From Lichenostomus cassidix (lineage: Eukaryota > Chordata > Aves > Passeriformes > Meliphagidae): a DNA stretch of 64,000 bases. Location of the stretch: the NCBI GenBank assembly GCA_008360975.2, contig CM039193.1, positions 9,600,501-9,664,500 on the forward strand. Reading direction: 5' to 3'. Below the pieces are notes generated by a model. It was not told where the DNA came from and searched no databases. It worked only from the letters and a program-made list of their open reading frames with translations. The position numbers and the translations under genes were made by a program. Shown piece after piece: positions 11,601 to 24,700 of this stretch (positions are counted from its first letter, which is position 1; every line of letters begins with the position of its first letter).

Positions 11601-14412
11601 GATTTCATTTTGTTGAACACCAGCCTGTCTGCAGTTGTTTTTCAACTGCTTTTAACCCCTTTGGAGCTGATGTTTTGTTGGTGATGGTGGATGTTTTGTG
11701 TTTCTCATCTGTGCATATTCTCATACCAAATACATGTTTTTTGGTAAGTTGCTTAGGGGAAAAATAATGTATCATGGTTGCCTTATTAGCTGAATGCTCT
11801 CCTCATTTGCCTGACACTGTGCTAACTCTTACCAAAGCAAGACCCTGATGTTGGGAATATTTGTGGTTTATTAACTAAAAAAGAACTAATGTGCATGTGG
11901 TTTGAGGATTGCATGGTTTAAAATTTTGAAGACACATCCCAAACCTCACATCAGTAGAAGTATCTGAGTATTTTTAATTGAAGTTTTAATTAAAAAATAA
12001 AAAGTGCTACAACACATAACAACACACTAGCTTTTCCAGGTCTGGTGGACTTCAGAGAGCTCACCACGTGAATTATATCAATTCAAAAAAAGCTTACATC
12101 AAGCAGCATGGAAAAATTATGAGACATGGTAAATGTTACAGAGAAAACTTAGTCTTTATAGCATGAGCTCCTCTCAGAAGAGCAGTGCACGAATTCTGTG
12201 TAGCTACATCTTCCTTCTTCACTGCTTGCTGGGGGCAGAAGCTGGAGCAGCATTTTTAGCAATAAGTCAGTATATTGGAGTTAGGGCTCAGCACTGAATG
12301 ACCATTTAATGAACTATTTGGTGCTGTAAGGATCCCCATTGCCAGAAGGATCACATGCTCCTGGATACGCAGGCTGCACAGCTGTTACCAAGAGCTGCAC
12401 TGACCTCCAGCAATCCCCAATTTGCTGCTTTTTGAGGAGTTACATCTACTGCTTCAAACTCTCACTTGCCCCATTAGAAATTTTCCACAGCTTTCCAGAC
12501 TTCTTTTCTTGTGAATAAAGGCTTTTATTTTGTCCTTATTGAGGATTTCCAAGTGATGCATCCTTGCTGCTCTTTGGTATGTGGTTGCTACTGCTTGTGA
12601 GCCACTTTGCCTGTTTGGGTGCTGTGGAGTGTTCATATCCTAAAGACAGGCTCCACATTACAGGTAGTAAAAGAAGCTGCCCAGACAGTTTGCTTTGGGC
12701 AAATTCATCCTGTTTTCCACACTGGTATTTTTTGTATTACTGTGCCACCTAAGACACACAGTTACAGGGAGGATCACAAGGATATTGTACAGAGGTCCGA
12801 AAAACCCTTTTTTTTTTTGGTACAGGAATACCATGCCTTTTGTGGTAGTTCTTTTAATTTACTATGTAGGACCTGCTTGCTTGTTCTGACAAATATGTAA
12901 CAGCTTTTGCTAGGAGGTCAGTTGTCATCTTGCAGTGTTTCATGCTCATCTTCATTTCACATACCACAACACAAGAAAATAATTTTTTTCCTTTCCACAG
13001 TCTCATAGTGATCCATTTAAACTTTCCCATCTTTCATCAGTAGCTTTTCTAATGTGATCTGTGCAGAATCTATTTAGATTCTTGTTTTCAGACAAGCTAC
13101 CTGGATTGTAGCACTGTGGAACAAAGATTGCACACGGCAGCTCTGTGTGACTTGAAACATTATTCTGTTATTTTTCTTCTCTGTGAACTCTGAGATACCT
13201 GATTAGTAGTGATGCCAATAAAAAGTCAAATTGCAGTCAGTTTTAGAGTAAGGTTTGTGTACATACCACATACATTTGAGATACCTGAAATGTGTGATAT
13301 ATTGATGATTTATCTTGTTTGCATACAACTGTTTCATTTGGTAGTCATTAATCACTGTGTTATTGTGGGCCCCAAGAGAAGACACCAGGGTATCAATATT
13401 CTTGTTCCAAGTTGTATTTCTACTACCAGTAGCTAGTAGTGCTTGTAAATGACCATAAAATAACTTTCATTCACAGAAGAGACCTATGTGGATGTTTACC
13501 CTCCCCACAAAATCACCAATCTGGCACAAAAAGTGGAATAGAGGTGTTTGCTTTAATATGGTGCAGACTATAAACCAACATGGAATATCCTCATTGTCAT
13601 TAAATAAGATCCCCTGCAGGTAAAATGGCCTCTGTTGAAAAGCATGTTCCTTAGTTTAATTCTAAACCTACTCTTGAATTTCATTTCTTTTGAGAGGCCC
13701 TTTGAGATCAGACTGTAAATTCATGTACAGGTCTTTATTGATATTTGAAAAAGAACTAAATCTTTTTGTTGTGAGACAATTTCAGGAGACCAAAAGAAAG
13801 CAGTTGCTGTGCTCCTTAATTTCATTAAGCTGACATTTCAAATTCTGCCAAATTCCTTGGTTAAAAAGTGTTTTATTGCATTAATTAAATAGCTTGTTGG
13901 AGATGCCACATTGTTGGATACCAGTTTAGGTAACAACAAATAAATAATGAAATGAAAGAAGGAAAGCAGTGGAGGAGGGGAAATTTCCTGAAAAGGAAGG
14001 AGGAAGAAACACTGTTTATACCTTGTTGGGAAAGAAATTGGGGCTTTTCTTTTGTAAAGATCTGCCTGTCATCCATTTCCAAATGAGCTGAGGATTTTCC
14101 TGCTGTTAAATCAATGTGGAAAAGTAAAACAGCAATGAAGAGAATGAAAGAAGCTGATTTTTTAGGTTCCCAGTAGTAAAGAGCACAAAATGATGGCCTA
14201 AGTTGTAGGCTGGGACTTCCATCCTTCTGCATTAGTATTAGGGTTTGCTAGGTACCCCATGTGCCAGTCAGACAGTGCTAAATTAAAACATTTCCCCTTC
14301 CCTAGGGGCATTAAAAATTAGGCATGGAATTGAAATATGCAGAAGCAGCATGTGTGCTTGCTCTGTCTCTAACCCCCTGAAAGAATATAGATTGATTAAT
14401 TGTAATTTCTGC
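8691..14412. other. Convergent intergenic DNA
   Basis: This 5.7-kb AT-rich interval separates the 3' ends of CHCHD4 (plus) and the netrin-4-like gene (minus). Small open frames here (for example 9375-9671 minus and 13885-14232 minus) show no recognisable family. I see no RNA gene and no clear mobile element. It may hold alternative 3' UTR sequence of either gene; another AATAAA on the minus strand lies at 13877-13872. Confidence 0.7.
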
Positions 14413-15660
14413 TTTATTTGAAGAAACAACGCTCCAACCAGCTTCATTTGGTTGTGAGTCCTTAGACGGGGGACACAGGTCTCAAACTACAATTTCCTCA
14501 AAATACTGTGTTAGGGAAGGATTTAAGTAGCTACCTCTTGATTACTAGAGTGTAGGGTAAAATTGATTTATAAAGAATGCTTTTGCAGAGCAGAACTAAT
14601 TTTACCTGGAGTGCAGATGTTACCACTCCTGTACTTCTGCAGAGGGAGAAATAATCCTCAGGCACAATGGGAAGGAAGCAGAGCTTCAGCATCTTAGCCT
14701 GAAGTGTGACCAAAGAAATAAAGCACAATGAAAGCACTAAGTGCAATCAAAAGCCAGTGGTCTTGAGCACAGTTGGAATAGCCAGGTTGCTCTCCCAGAA
14801 CTACAGCTTACCTCATTTAATACATGATCCAGCCAATCCATTTACCTCCTGTTTCTGCTTTGTAGCTTTTGTAGTGTCACAATCTCAACATTAGAGCAGC
14901 TGCTAGTTCCTCATGCTTTGGCTTTTTCCTATAATTAAGGCTTTTTTGTGGTTATTGCTGTGAAACCTTAGTGGTGTGACAGACTAAGCGCTACAACAAA
15001 GAGCTGGATTTGGAATGGAGTTGGAGCCAAGGTGGTTTCTGCAGCAGAGCTCAGCACTAAGCATTGATGGTAGCAATGCACATCTGTAAAAGACATTGTC
15101 CCAAGATAAGCCACATGTTTGTTTCTGGTCAGCAGTGGGATAATACTGTCTTCTAGAAAGCAACCTGTTATATTGGCAGAATTGCAGTCTGATGGTAAAT
15201 CACTGAGCTCTTTTATATGCTTGTTTAGTATTATGCCACTTGTAAAGCTGAAAGAAATTGCTGCCTTTTAGTGGTCACTTATAAAGAAAACTACACCCCA
15301 GTAATGAATGTATTATGAAAGCAGTTTATGCATATTAATACCAGACTGACCTGAAGTATGGAAACACTAATCTGTATCTTTAGTTTTGCCTTGCAAAATG
15401 ATTCTGGGTTGAATCAGGCTCAAGTGAAGAACTGACTTATGATCTATATATGATGCACTAGATAACTTTGTATGATAAGGCTGTGCATTTTTTTAAAAGA
15501 AGTAGTCATGTCCCAAGTTTCCTGTCTCAGCACATGAAAGCAAGTCTGCTTCCTCACTTCAGAAAGGAGCATGTTGAATGGGAGTGCATGAACTAACTAC
15601 ACCTTTCACTGCAGTGTTACTAAAAGGCGAAGTCCAGCACTGTAACTTCTCAAGCAGAAA
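14413..15660 (-). terminator. Probable 3' UTR and poly(A) signal of the netrin-4-like gene
   Basis: Reading the minus strand from the stop at 15661, the first canonical AATAAA is at 14418-14413, which would give a 3' UTR of about 1.25 kb. A weaker ATTAAA is at 14821-14816. The interval holds no other recognisable gene. The actual cleavage site cannot be determined without transcript data. Confidence 0.4.
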
Positions 15661-15797
15661 TTATTTGCATCCAGTTCGAAGGATATCTGATACTTGTTTT
15701 CCCAAATATGCCTTCCAGGGCTTCACCAGGCTGTTCATGTTCACAAGGAGTTTGCCAGTCCTAGAGTCCTCCTGGCCTGCTATAAGATAGTCAGTAC
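15661..15797 (-). CDS. Netrin-4-like exon 10 (C-terminal end, stop)
   Basis: Acceptor AACTAG on the minus strand precedes 15797. The exon completes glycine 594 and encodes [20 protein letters not shown] and the rest of the netrin module, ending GCK and TAA at 15663-15661. The last cysteine (637) closes the module. Human NTN4 has EYLVAGHEDIRTGKLIVNM at the same place. Confidence 0.95.
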
Positions 15798-18700
15798 CTA
15801 GTTTAAAAGGAAGAAAGAAAGAAAATTTTAAAAGGGGGAAAAGGGAAAACCCTTAGTTAGTAAATAGAATAAAACACAACTAAATGCAGAATTTCTCTAT
15901 TTCATAAGTCTCTGGCATACAGCAGCTTTGCCAGCTTTATCCAGTTTATGCCACCTTATGGGTATCCATCCATGTGCATACTGTCACTGCTGACTCCTGG
16001 GCACAGAGTCACTGGTGTCAGGATTGTGCTCAGGGATTACAACTACAAATTGATTTATTTCCAGTGGCTTTATCACTTACAAATTCAACACTACCATGTG
16101 CAGATGACCAGTTTTGAAGCAAAACCCCTGGTGAGCATTTTGTCCTTACCAGGATTGAGAATGGGGCATGTGCAGCCCCTGTTGGTCCAGGATTCTGGAT
16201 AAATGCTTCTGTTGCTCCGAGCAATTTTCACTTTGCCTGACTTCAGGACCTTCTTCACTTTCACAACAACTTCTGCATGGGTCCCTTTGTCATGAGCAGA
16301 TAGGATTCTTGCTTTTATTACTGCCAGAAAACATAGAGACCAACAATGAATTTCTAAATGAATTTTGGTTTATGCTGCCAAAAGGTAGAATTTTATCAGC
16401 TAGAAAGAAGACATTAAAAACCCCAAACTGCAGTTGTACAGAAAGTACAGTGCTTGTCCACTTCACTGATGGATCTTATAAATAAAATTGGAAAAGAAAA
16501 ACTAGATTTTCTTCTGAAATAGTTAACTCATCCTTTCACTATGTTATTTAGCAACTATTTTATAATGGGCTGATATCAAATACATGGAAGTCCTAGGAAA
16601 GCACTTGTATGTATACATAAGGGAGTTTGAGAAAAAACCCCAAACTACTCCAGCAGCTACCAGTCTGATTTCCAGTGCCCTGATTCTGCACTTTATATTT
16701 CCATCTTGAAAACTTTAGTCCTTAGCTTTAACACTGGCCTCTCAAAAATTTTGTCCTGTGAGAAAGGACTGTCTACAGGAAGGAAGGCAGGAAGCTTCCC
16801 ATCAGGCATGTCACATGACTAAAATTCCATGATTGCACAACAAACCAGAAAAAGTATTTTTGTTTTGTGGTCCAACATCTTAAACATCTTAACATTTGCC
16901 ATGATAAATTTCTGTTTCTTTTAATTTGGTAGCATCCCATAACTTTTTGGCAGGGCAGCCTCATGAAGATCAGCCCCTCAAGCAGGCTTTGTTGTGTCCT
17001 GGCAGAAGCACATCAAACCTTTGGATCCCAGACCTTTCCTTTCTTGTTTCATGTGATGGCATGAACCAGGTGTTCATAAGCCACAGTATTAAATACATTC
17101 CTGGTAAATGAGCATGGCCATTTGAACCTGTATAATGACTGCAAAAGCAATGGCAGTTTAGATGTGAGGTTTCTTATCATTTTTTCTTGATGTGGAGGCC
17201 AATCATTCCACTGAGTGTTATTCTAGCACCCCTCCTGCTGTAAAGAGGGAAATGAACTGGGTGGGAAGGAGACACCATGGAGCCTTGCATGAAAAATGCT
17301 TTTAAGCTCTGATCAGAAGTTGGACATGTCACTAGACAAAAAAGGCAGAAGAAATCCTACCTCTCAGGACTTCACCAATCCTGTCATTTTTCATAGCTAT
17401 CAGCTAACAACAGGCATAGAGGGAACATTGTGAGATTATCATACCCTGGGGCATGTTACCCACTTACCGTAGGCATATTTCATTTGGCAGAAGTCACTGA
17501 CGCTTCCAAGCACCTTTTCTTTGCACACACACTTTTCTAGCAGGGAAACCCCAGAACACAAAAGGTTGGAGAAGAGCCAGGACATGAGAGAGAAAAGAAG
17601 AGCAAACAAACCTCAGTTATAAAGTTAGATATCTATAGCTCCCGTAATCTATATGGACCTTAGGAATAAGTTTGAGAGTGAGCTCAGTTATTTGCAAATG
17701 TGTTTCTTGTTATATGATAAAATAATTACTCTGAAATCTGATCAGCACTGTCACATAAAATGCAGCCCACATGAGGTCTATTGTACAGTTAATAAACTGA
17801 TCCTAATGAAGAGATTTGTAACAATCAGATCCAGCTGTAAATCGTGTAAGTAATGAGACCTTTGTTTGATCCCATAACCTAAGAAATGCTGATCCTTCCT
17901 GGTATTAAGACAATATCCGTCTTAGAAAAGTCAAGCTATGCAGTAAGTGGCACTGTTACCTCTGCCAAGCCACTGGAGATGGTAAGTGCTGATCTTTACA
18001 GGGCAGGCAAAACTGAGAACTATTTAAAGGCTATGGACAAGCTGGAGATGAGTGGGGCAGACCCAGTCAGGGTGGAGGGATGAAAGAGGTGGCAACTAAA
18101 CCTTCCCAGGCCCTGGGCTGTACCTGGGTGCCTCAGTGCAGAAAACCCCTGCTCGTGGTCGTTCCATTTCCACTCCTCTTCGCTCTCGTTGGTCGGCACT
18201 TGGACGAGGTCAGGGATTCGTCCCCCGATGGGGATGTTGAAGAAAGGCTCACTGTCATAGCTGGGGACACAGAAACCACAGCACTGCATCAGGACATGGC
18301 AGGGGTGGCAGACAGCTGGGTTTGGCTGGACCCAGATGGGTGAGCTTACTTTCTTCAGGCTGGGAGTGCAAGTAAGAGCAAGACTTCATGCCAGATAGAC
18401 AGATCACAGGATCTAGGCTTTTATTTAGGCCTCCCACTGCTGACTTAGCATTTTTAAAGTATCAATAAATTGGGCCTTTTTTGCTTACGTTTGTTTATTT
18501 TTAGGGAATTATGTAACTTAGTGACCACTTATTGATGTCACTGGGACCTGAGGACAGCTGTAGGACCTGTAGAACTGCAATTGCTCAGCAAATAACAGGA
18601 TTTCTGTACTGATCAATACCTATCTGGGGTACAGATACCTGGCCCTCTAGAAACAAGAAGGTTGCTATCACTCTTTTTACCCAGGGTACAGATGAAAGAG

Positions 18701-21700
18701 GCTCTTCAGACTCTTCCATCTATTTCCAAAGCAAAAGTATGTTTAAAGACCCTGTATGTATTTCCATGGGGTTGTGGAAATGCCTCTTACTGCAAAGAGT
18801 CATCTTTTCAAGATTGCCTTAGATAACGCAGTGGACTTTAAGACGTGCCAGGCACCAAATGTAACCTAAGAAACCTTTTATAATTTACAGCCACCTTTTC
18901 AAATCACCATTCACCCCCTGATTACTGTAATCACTGCAGTATTTGCTAGCTTTTCTTTAATTTCAGAGTCCCATCTCAAAGTGACCCCACAGCAGGGCTT
19001 CCCTACCCATTGAAACAGGTCCCAGTGCGCTGGTCGCAGTCTCTGGCGCAGTCACAGGGGCGACAGCCGTTCTCCCCGAAGCCCCAGTAGCCCACGAGGC
19101 ACCTGTCACAGTTGGGACCTGCCACCCCGGGCTTGCAGTAGCAGAATCCTGTCCTGGGGTGGCACCTCCAACTGCTGCTGAACGTGGTGTTGGCTGAGCC
19201 CATGGGCTGGCAGGCACAGGCTGTGGAGACACGGCAAGAGGCAATTCAAATTATGTGCAATGGGGTCAGCTGGTTGAGTAACAGTTTTGTAAGGCTGATA
19301 AACTTGGACCCTCTTCCTCATGCTCAGTAGTTTTAAGTCAGAACTGGTAAACATTGCTTTTCAGCCTACATTTGCAGTATTTTTGTTTCTTTTTAACTTG
19401 ATAGACACAGCAAAACAAGTACAACTGGGAGCATAGTGCATGAAAGTCAGTTCTTCCCTACTACACAAATTGTGACCATACAGGCTTTTGAAGTGATACC
19501 AGGAAGCCTCCCCTGTGTGTTTATTTTTAAAGGGGCTTGAAGATGAGTCCCTTTAAAAGTTGTTTGCAGGAAGTTTCACTGGGGCTTGAGGATGAATGCC
19601 TTTAAAAGTTGTTTGCAGAAAGTTTCATTAGCAAGGACAAGGTAGAGAATCATAGCTGTTGCCTGCATTGCCTTTCCTGTAAACACAAATCACAAAACTA
19701 GATGTAGCTTATACAGGTGGTTCAGATGACCTGAAACATATTTTCTATTTCTGCCTCCAAGAGTGCACAGATTTCCTTCAGTGCAAGTTCTAAAGTCCTA
19801 AACATCTCACAATGCAGTACAGTATGCATATAAAGAAGCTGATTAATTATTTTTTACCAATACATGAGCAGATTTGTTACAAGCAAGGCAAACAAAATGA
19901 GAGAAGACCTCTAAACTCACTAGATATATTTTACATGTAGTTGAAGATGAGCAAATAGGAGGAAAAACCTGCAAATCTTTCTAATGCTGTTGCCAGTTTG
20001 ACACCAGCCTGGCAACTCAAGGCAATTTGGCAGGAAAACAGATAGTTACTGCTCCTGTGGGCAACTCTTCCTGCACAGACAATAAATTGTCATAATCCCA
20101 CAGCACTGGTACATTACTGATGTGACAGCATCAGGGAGGGATACACAGAGAGGTGCCAGCCAGCACAGTTGACTCCTCTCCATCAGGGCAGAACCTGGCT
20201 GAGATGGTCAAACCTCATGCCAACAGCTCTGCAGAATTAAAGTACAAGAAGTAAACAAATCCACTCCTGATATTCAGACAAGTTTGATCAAAATGAGAAC
20301 TAGGCTGAACTTCAGACCTTCATATTTCATCTCTTTTTTGTATTAAGAAAGCAGCATGCCCTGACTTTTACTTGTAGCAGACTGAAAAGGTAGTGCAGCA
20401 CTACTTCATCCATCTGGAAGAGGGGCAGAAATAAAAATCTTGTGGCTAAGGCCTGCTTTGACAGAGATTTTCAGTTAAATGATGGACACCCAAGGTGTTT
20501 AGATAGCTTGGATCTGAGGCCAGCCTTTTTGAATGCTTATTTGAACCAAACACGGTGTCCCAAGCTTTTGAAGTTTGCCCATCATTGTTTCTGATCAAAC
20601 TACTTTTCTTCATGAGCTCACAGACAAGAGACCAAATGCACACTGATTCCACACAGCATTTTCCAAGGGGAAAGGAGAAAACATATGACTATAAAGAGCT
20701 TAAAGTGTAGCAGGGACAGATTCCCTTTCATCTGCAACCTCATATTTGAAACTCAGGAAAGGAAAATATCTTTTGAAAATAGTACAAGAAGAACGACGAG
20801 CAATTCTGTTTAAAGGGCCTTTCTCTTATGATCTTCTTACCATATAGTTATTTTTTCCCCGTGCCCTGTGTTCTTTATGCCAATAATTTTAATAATATTA
20901 TTACACTGCTGTGGAATGGATTGGGCCCGTTGTGTTCAGGGGACACTAGCACAACAGCCTAGGGACAGAAAAGCCGTGTGCTGTCATGGGCAATGTGCTC
21001 TGCACAATGAGCAGGCTGGCGAGGGCTGCAGCCTCTCCTGTTTGCCACAAAGCAGCCTGGACTTTGGGAGCAAACCCAGGGCTTGTGCTGTCAGCTCTGG
21101 AGAGGAGGTGTAACACTGAAGTGCTCATTAGCACTGGCAGGTTCAAAGGCAAGTTCTGATTTTTTGCTGCTAAACATGATTTCCCCCTCTCCCCCGTGTT
21201 TTTTTTTCAGGGCTGATTACATCACCCTAAAAAAAGAGACTCTTAGTTTGTCAGTGACTGAAAAAAATTGATGTCACAGTTTTGAGGATAAGAAGGGAAA
21301 ATTCACCCTTCCTTTACTGCAGACAGGTCTGAGACACAAGGTATGAGAGTTTACCAACTTCTGGGGTTGCCTGAATCCAGGTTTGTTTGCACTGTAATAT
21401 CACTATATGTAGGATCTACCCGTTGAGTTTTCACCTAAAATGTCTCAGATTTCTGCAACTTCTAAGTCTGTCTTTATCCCCATCTTATTTCCAGTTTTCA
21501 AGTTTCATCAGAGTCACCTAACAGATGGGTAAACCACATCATTAGACTACCTATCCCCACCTGAGACTGGATCCTGATTCAGGAAGATGAGACATTCTCC
21601 CATCCCGTCCCTAAGGGAAAATATCACAGCACAGTGACTGACAGCACTTGTGAAAGCTGATGAGGAAGCAGAAAACAAAAGTGCCTTTTTTTACTTTGAC

Positions 21701-24700
21701 ACTACAGTTCAGAAAAAAATAACATTCCCAGATGAAATGTGGGACATATTCTCGAGTTAGAAACCAGGACAGCTTCTGGTGGATCAGGAAGCAGGCTGAA
21801 TCAATACATGTACAACACTTTCAGATGAGTTATACAAGTGGCTTGCAAACGCTTTACTCAGTCTGTGTTTATTTAGCATTTCAGCTTGGGTGGGTACATT
21901 GTCTGGCTTCCAGAGCATTACAGCCAAAATCCCAGTTGTGCATCTAAGGTAACTCCTAAAATAAGAGCCCACATGTCACATGCTGAAGGGGCAGCTGTGG
22001 ATGACTGGGTTTTTATCTGTTTAACAGCACCATGGATTTGCAAATAAACCTCACAATTAAAGAGACATAAAAGCAAGTTTCCAAAACCTCACCCTTTAAC
22101 ATTTTCCAATATTTGACAACCCTTTCCCACTGCTTTTTGCCTCTTTTCACTTGGCAAACCTCATTTTCTCTCTATCCACCTCCCTAACAAAACAGCAGCC
22201 GATGTGACAATGGCCTTGTTTGTCAAAGGCATCATCAATTATGTTAGGGACGGTGTGCAGACAGTCCTGGCTCAGAGATGGGCAGTTTATTTGGGTTCTC
22301 CCCTTGACAGTAGTGTAGAGAAAAACATCATTTTACTTTAGAGTTGGCTGTTGGTCACAGAGTATCATGAAACATCCTCTTGCCTTTTAATCTCACTCCC
22401 ATACTAAGTTTGTTTTGTCAGACGCTACTGTAAAAGGGAGGAGACAAGAAATAATGAAAAAATGAATAATTCATACTGCAGTCTCCACTCAAGTCCTTAA
22501 TAAATCTCTCTGCCCTCAGCACAGCTGTTTTCCCCATGTAATTAGACACAGATGTAAAATATAATATTGGTTGTAACAATATGGTCCCAACTTACAGGAA
22601 AATACCAAATGCTCCGAGTAATTCAATGGCCTTTTAGGTATCTTGCCTTAAACATTTGTCTAATAATACTGCAGAAGATAGAGCTGTGAGCAGACTCTGG
22701 CTGTTTGATAAAAACCATGCAAAATTAAAAATCAAACAAAGCCTTTTGAGTCTGAAATATGCACATGTGCATCTTGGGAGTATATGATCAAATCCAGGCA
22801 ATTTTTGAAGCATGTCAGGTGTGGGGATTGACTCTGCCAATGATGTTTCTTAAATGAAGGAAATAAGATAGGCAGCTCTGTGTGTGGTCAGAGCTGATTA
22901 AGACAGACTTTGAACCAAGATGTGATGGGGCCTTTGTGATATTAGAATTAAAAGTTCACTCCCTCTGCTCAGAAGTAAAAGGATGAGAAGCAGAGCCTTT
23001 CAGACTGTGTGTGTGTGCATGTGCATCTGGGCACATTTTAATTTTCTAGCCTCGTTCTTTGAGTAAAAAAAAGCTTGTTTTCCTGGAGACCCTTTTTACT
23101 GGGTCTACATGCCTGCATTATTTTTAAGCTAAGCAAAGGGTGAGTACAAAAGATGGTGCCATTTCAGAAGGATCCCTTAAGCCTCAGGATAAGCCACAGG
23201 AAAGAGCCAAGGATACAGCAGCTTTTCTAACCATTGGTTAGGAAACGATTAGGCTTTTGAGTCAAAGCTCCCATACAAGTCTATATCTAAACTACTTAAT
23301 CCAGTGTTGTCACCCCCAATAACAGGCAGGTGTGTGCCTTGCTCTGGGACTCTTTTCATGCCTCTTTTTTCTTTTTAATATAGATCTAAGCAGTGTCAAA
23401 ACAAGGCACTGCCCATGACCCAGCTCTCATTCATCCCAGCTGGTAGAAACAGGAGAGGCAAAGGGATCAGAGGCAGGCTACCTCTGCACACAAAAAGGAA
23501 CAGCAGATTCACACTTACATATCAAATTTCAGCAGATTTTTTTTTCTGAGGGAATGCCTTTGCAGTCTCACATTGGAGGGTCAGCTAAGGGTGGTTTAGA
23601 TAGTGCCAGGAGATCCAATTGTTATACAACTTTTTTTTTTTTCCAAGCAGATTAAGAGAGAATGCTATTCATTATTATGACTAATGCTTAAAGACTGTTT
23701 CTGGGCCTGAGCAGTGTCCTGTTAACTTTCTGGGAGCCTGAGGGGGATGTCACAGCTGAACCTAGACTTTGCTCTGGATGGCAGAGCACTCTTCAAGCGT
23801 GCTTTCTCAAAGGGATTAGCACAGCATTTCATTCAGCTTTTTCATCAGACTTCCTTTCCCAGCTCAGTATCTACTGTACACAAGGGTCAAGTTTTGATCT
23901 CCCATTGAAGGTTTTTTTTTCCCCTCTGAGCTCAAAATGGAAAGATGGGCTCTAGGTTGCTCTCACCAAAACCATCCATTCAGTCTGCTGTTTGCAGTTT
24001 ATTACTGCTTTTCAACACTTGCTCAGTGGGTGGGTTTTTCATTTAGTGTTGTTAGTCTGGCACTGTTTGCATGAATTTCTCAAAGTGAGATGATGCCTTG
24101 GAATTGGTACACTTTAATCCTAAAATACATGCTAATCTGGAAGTGGCAGCTCTTCAATTTACAATCAGCAGGCTGAGGTATGACAAAAATGTATCTGGTA
24201 GTCTAATTGTCTAATATATTAACATACTCAAAACAGTTTTTTTTTTAATTTACTCAGTAACCAGGGTTGGTTTTAGGGTCACACAACCTGAACAACTTAG
24301 ACCACACCAAATGAGGTTCACTAGCAATGCAAATTTTTCAACATAAAGGATAGAGAAGAGGGCCTCTGTCTTGCATCTTACATTTAATCTCAGCTGATAA
24401 TGGTCCTGGAGGCAAAGGCTTCCCTTTATCAAACTGAGTCTGTTCTAACCTGAGTCTGTCTCAATTGGTGCTTCTGGTTTTGCTGTCTCTGATAACAGTC
24501 AATGTAGTGAAGTGTTCACTGAAAATTCTCTGCAGAGGTACAGCATGACAGGAAGTACACACACTGCCTGCAATCCACATGGGGAAGTGCTTGGGGATCA
24601 GCTCTTCCATCATACAAAGTACTACCTATTAGAGTAATTTGTCAAATCTTATTGTGGGAATTCTCTTTCCCTCAAATAAAAGGGAAAAGGCACAGATTAA

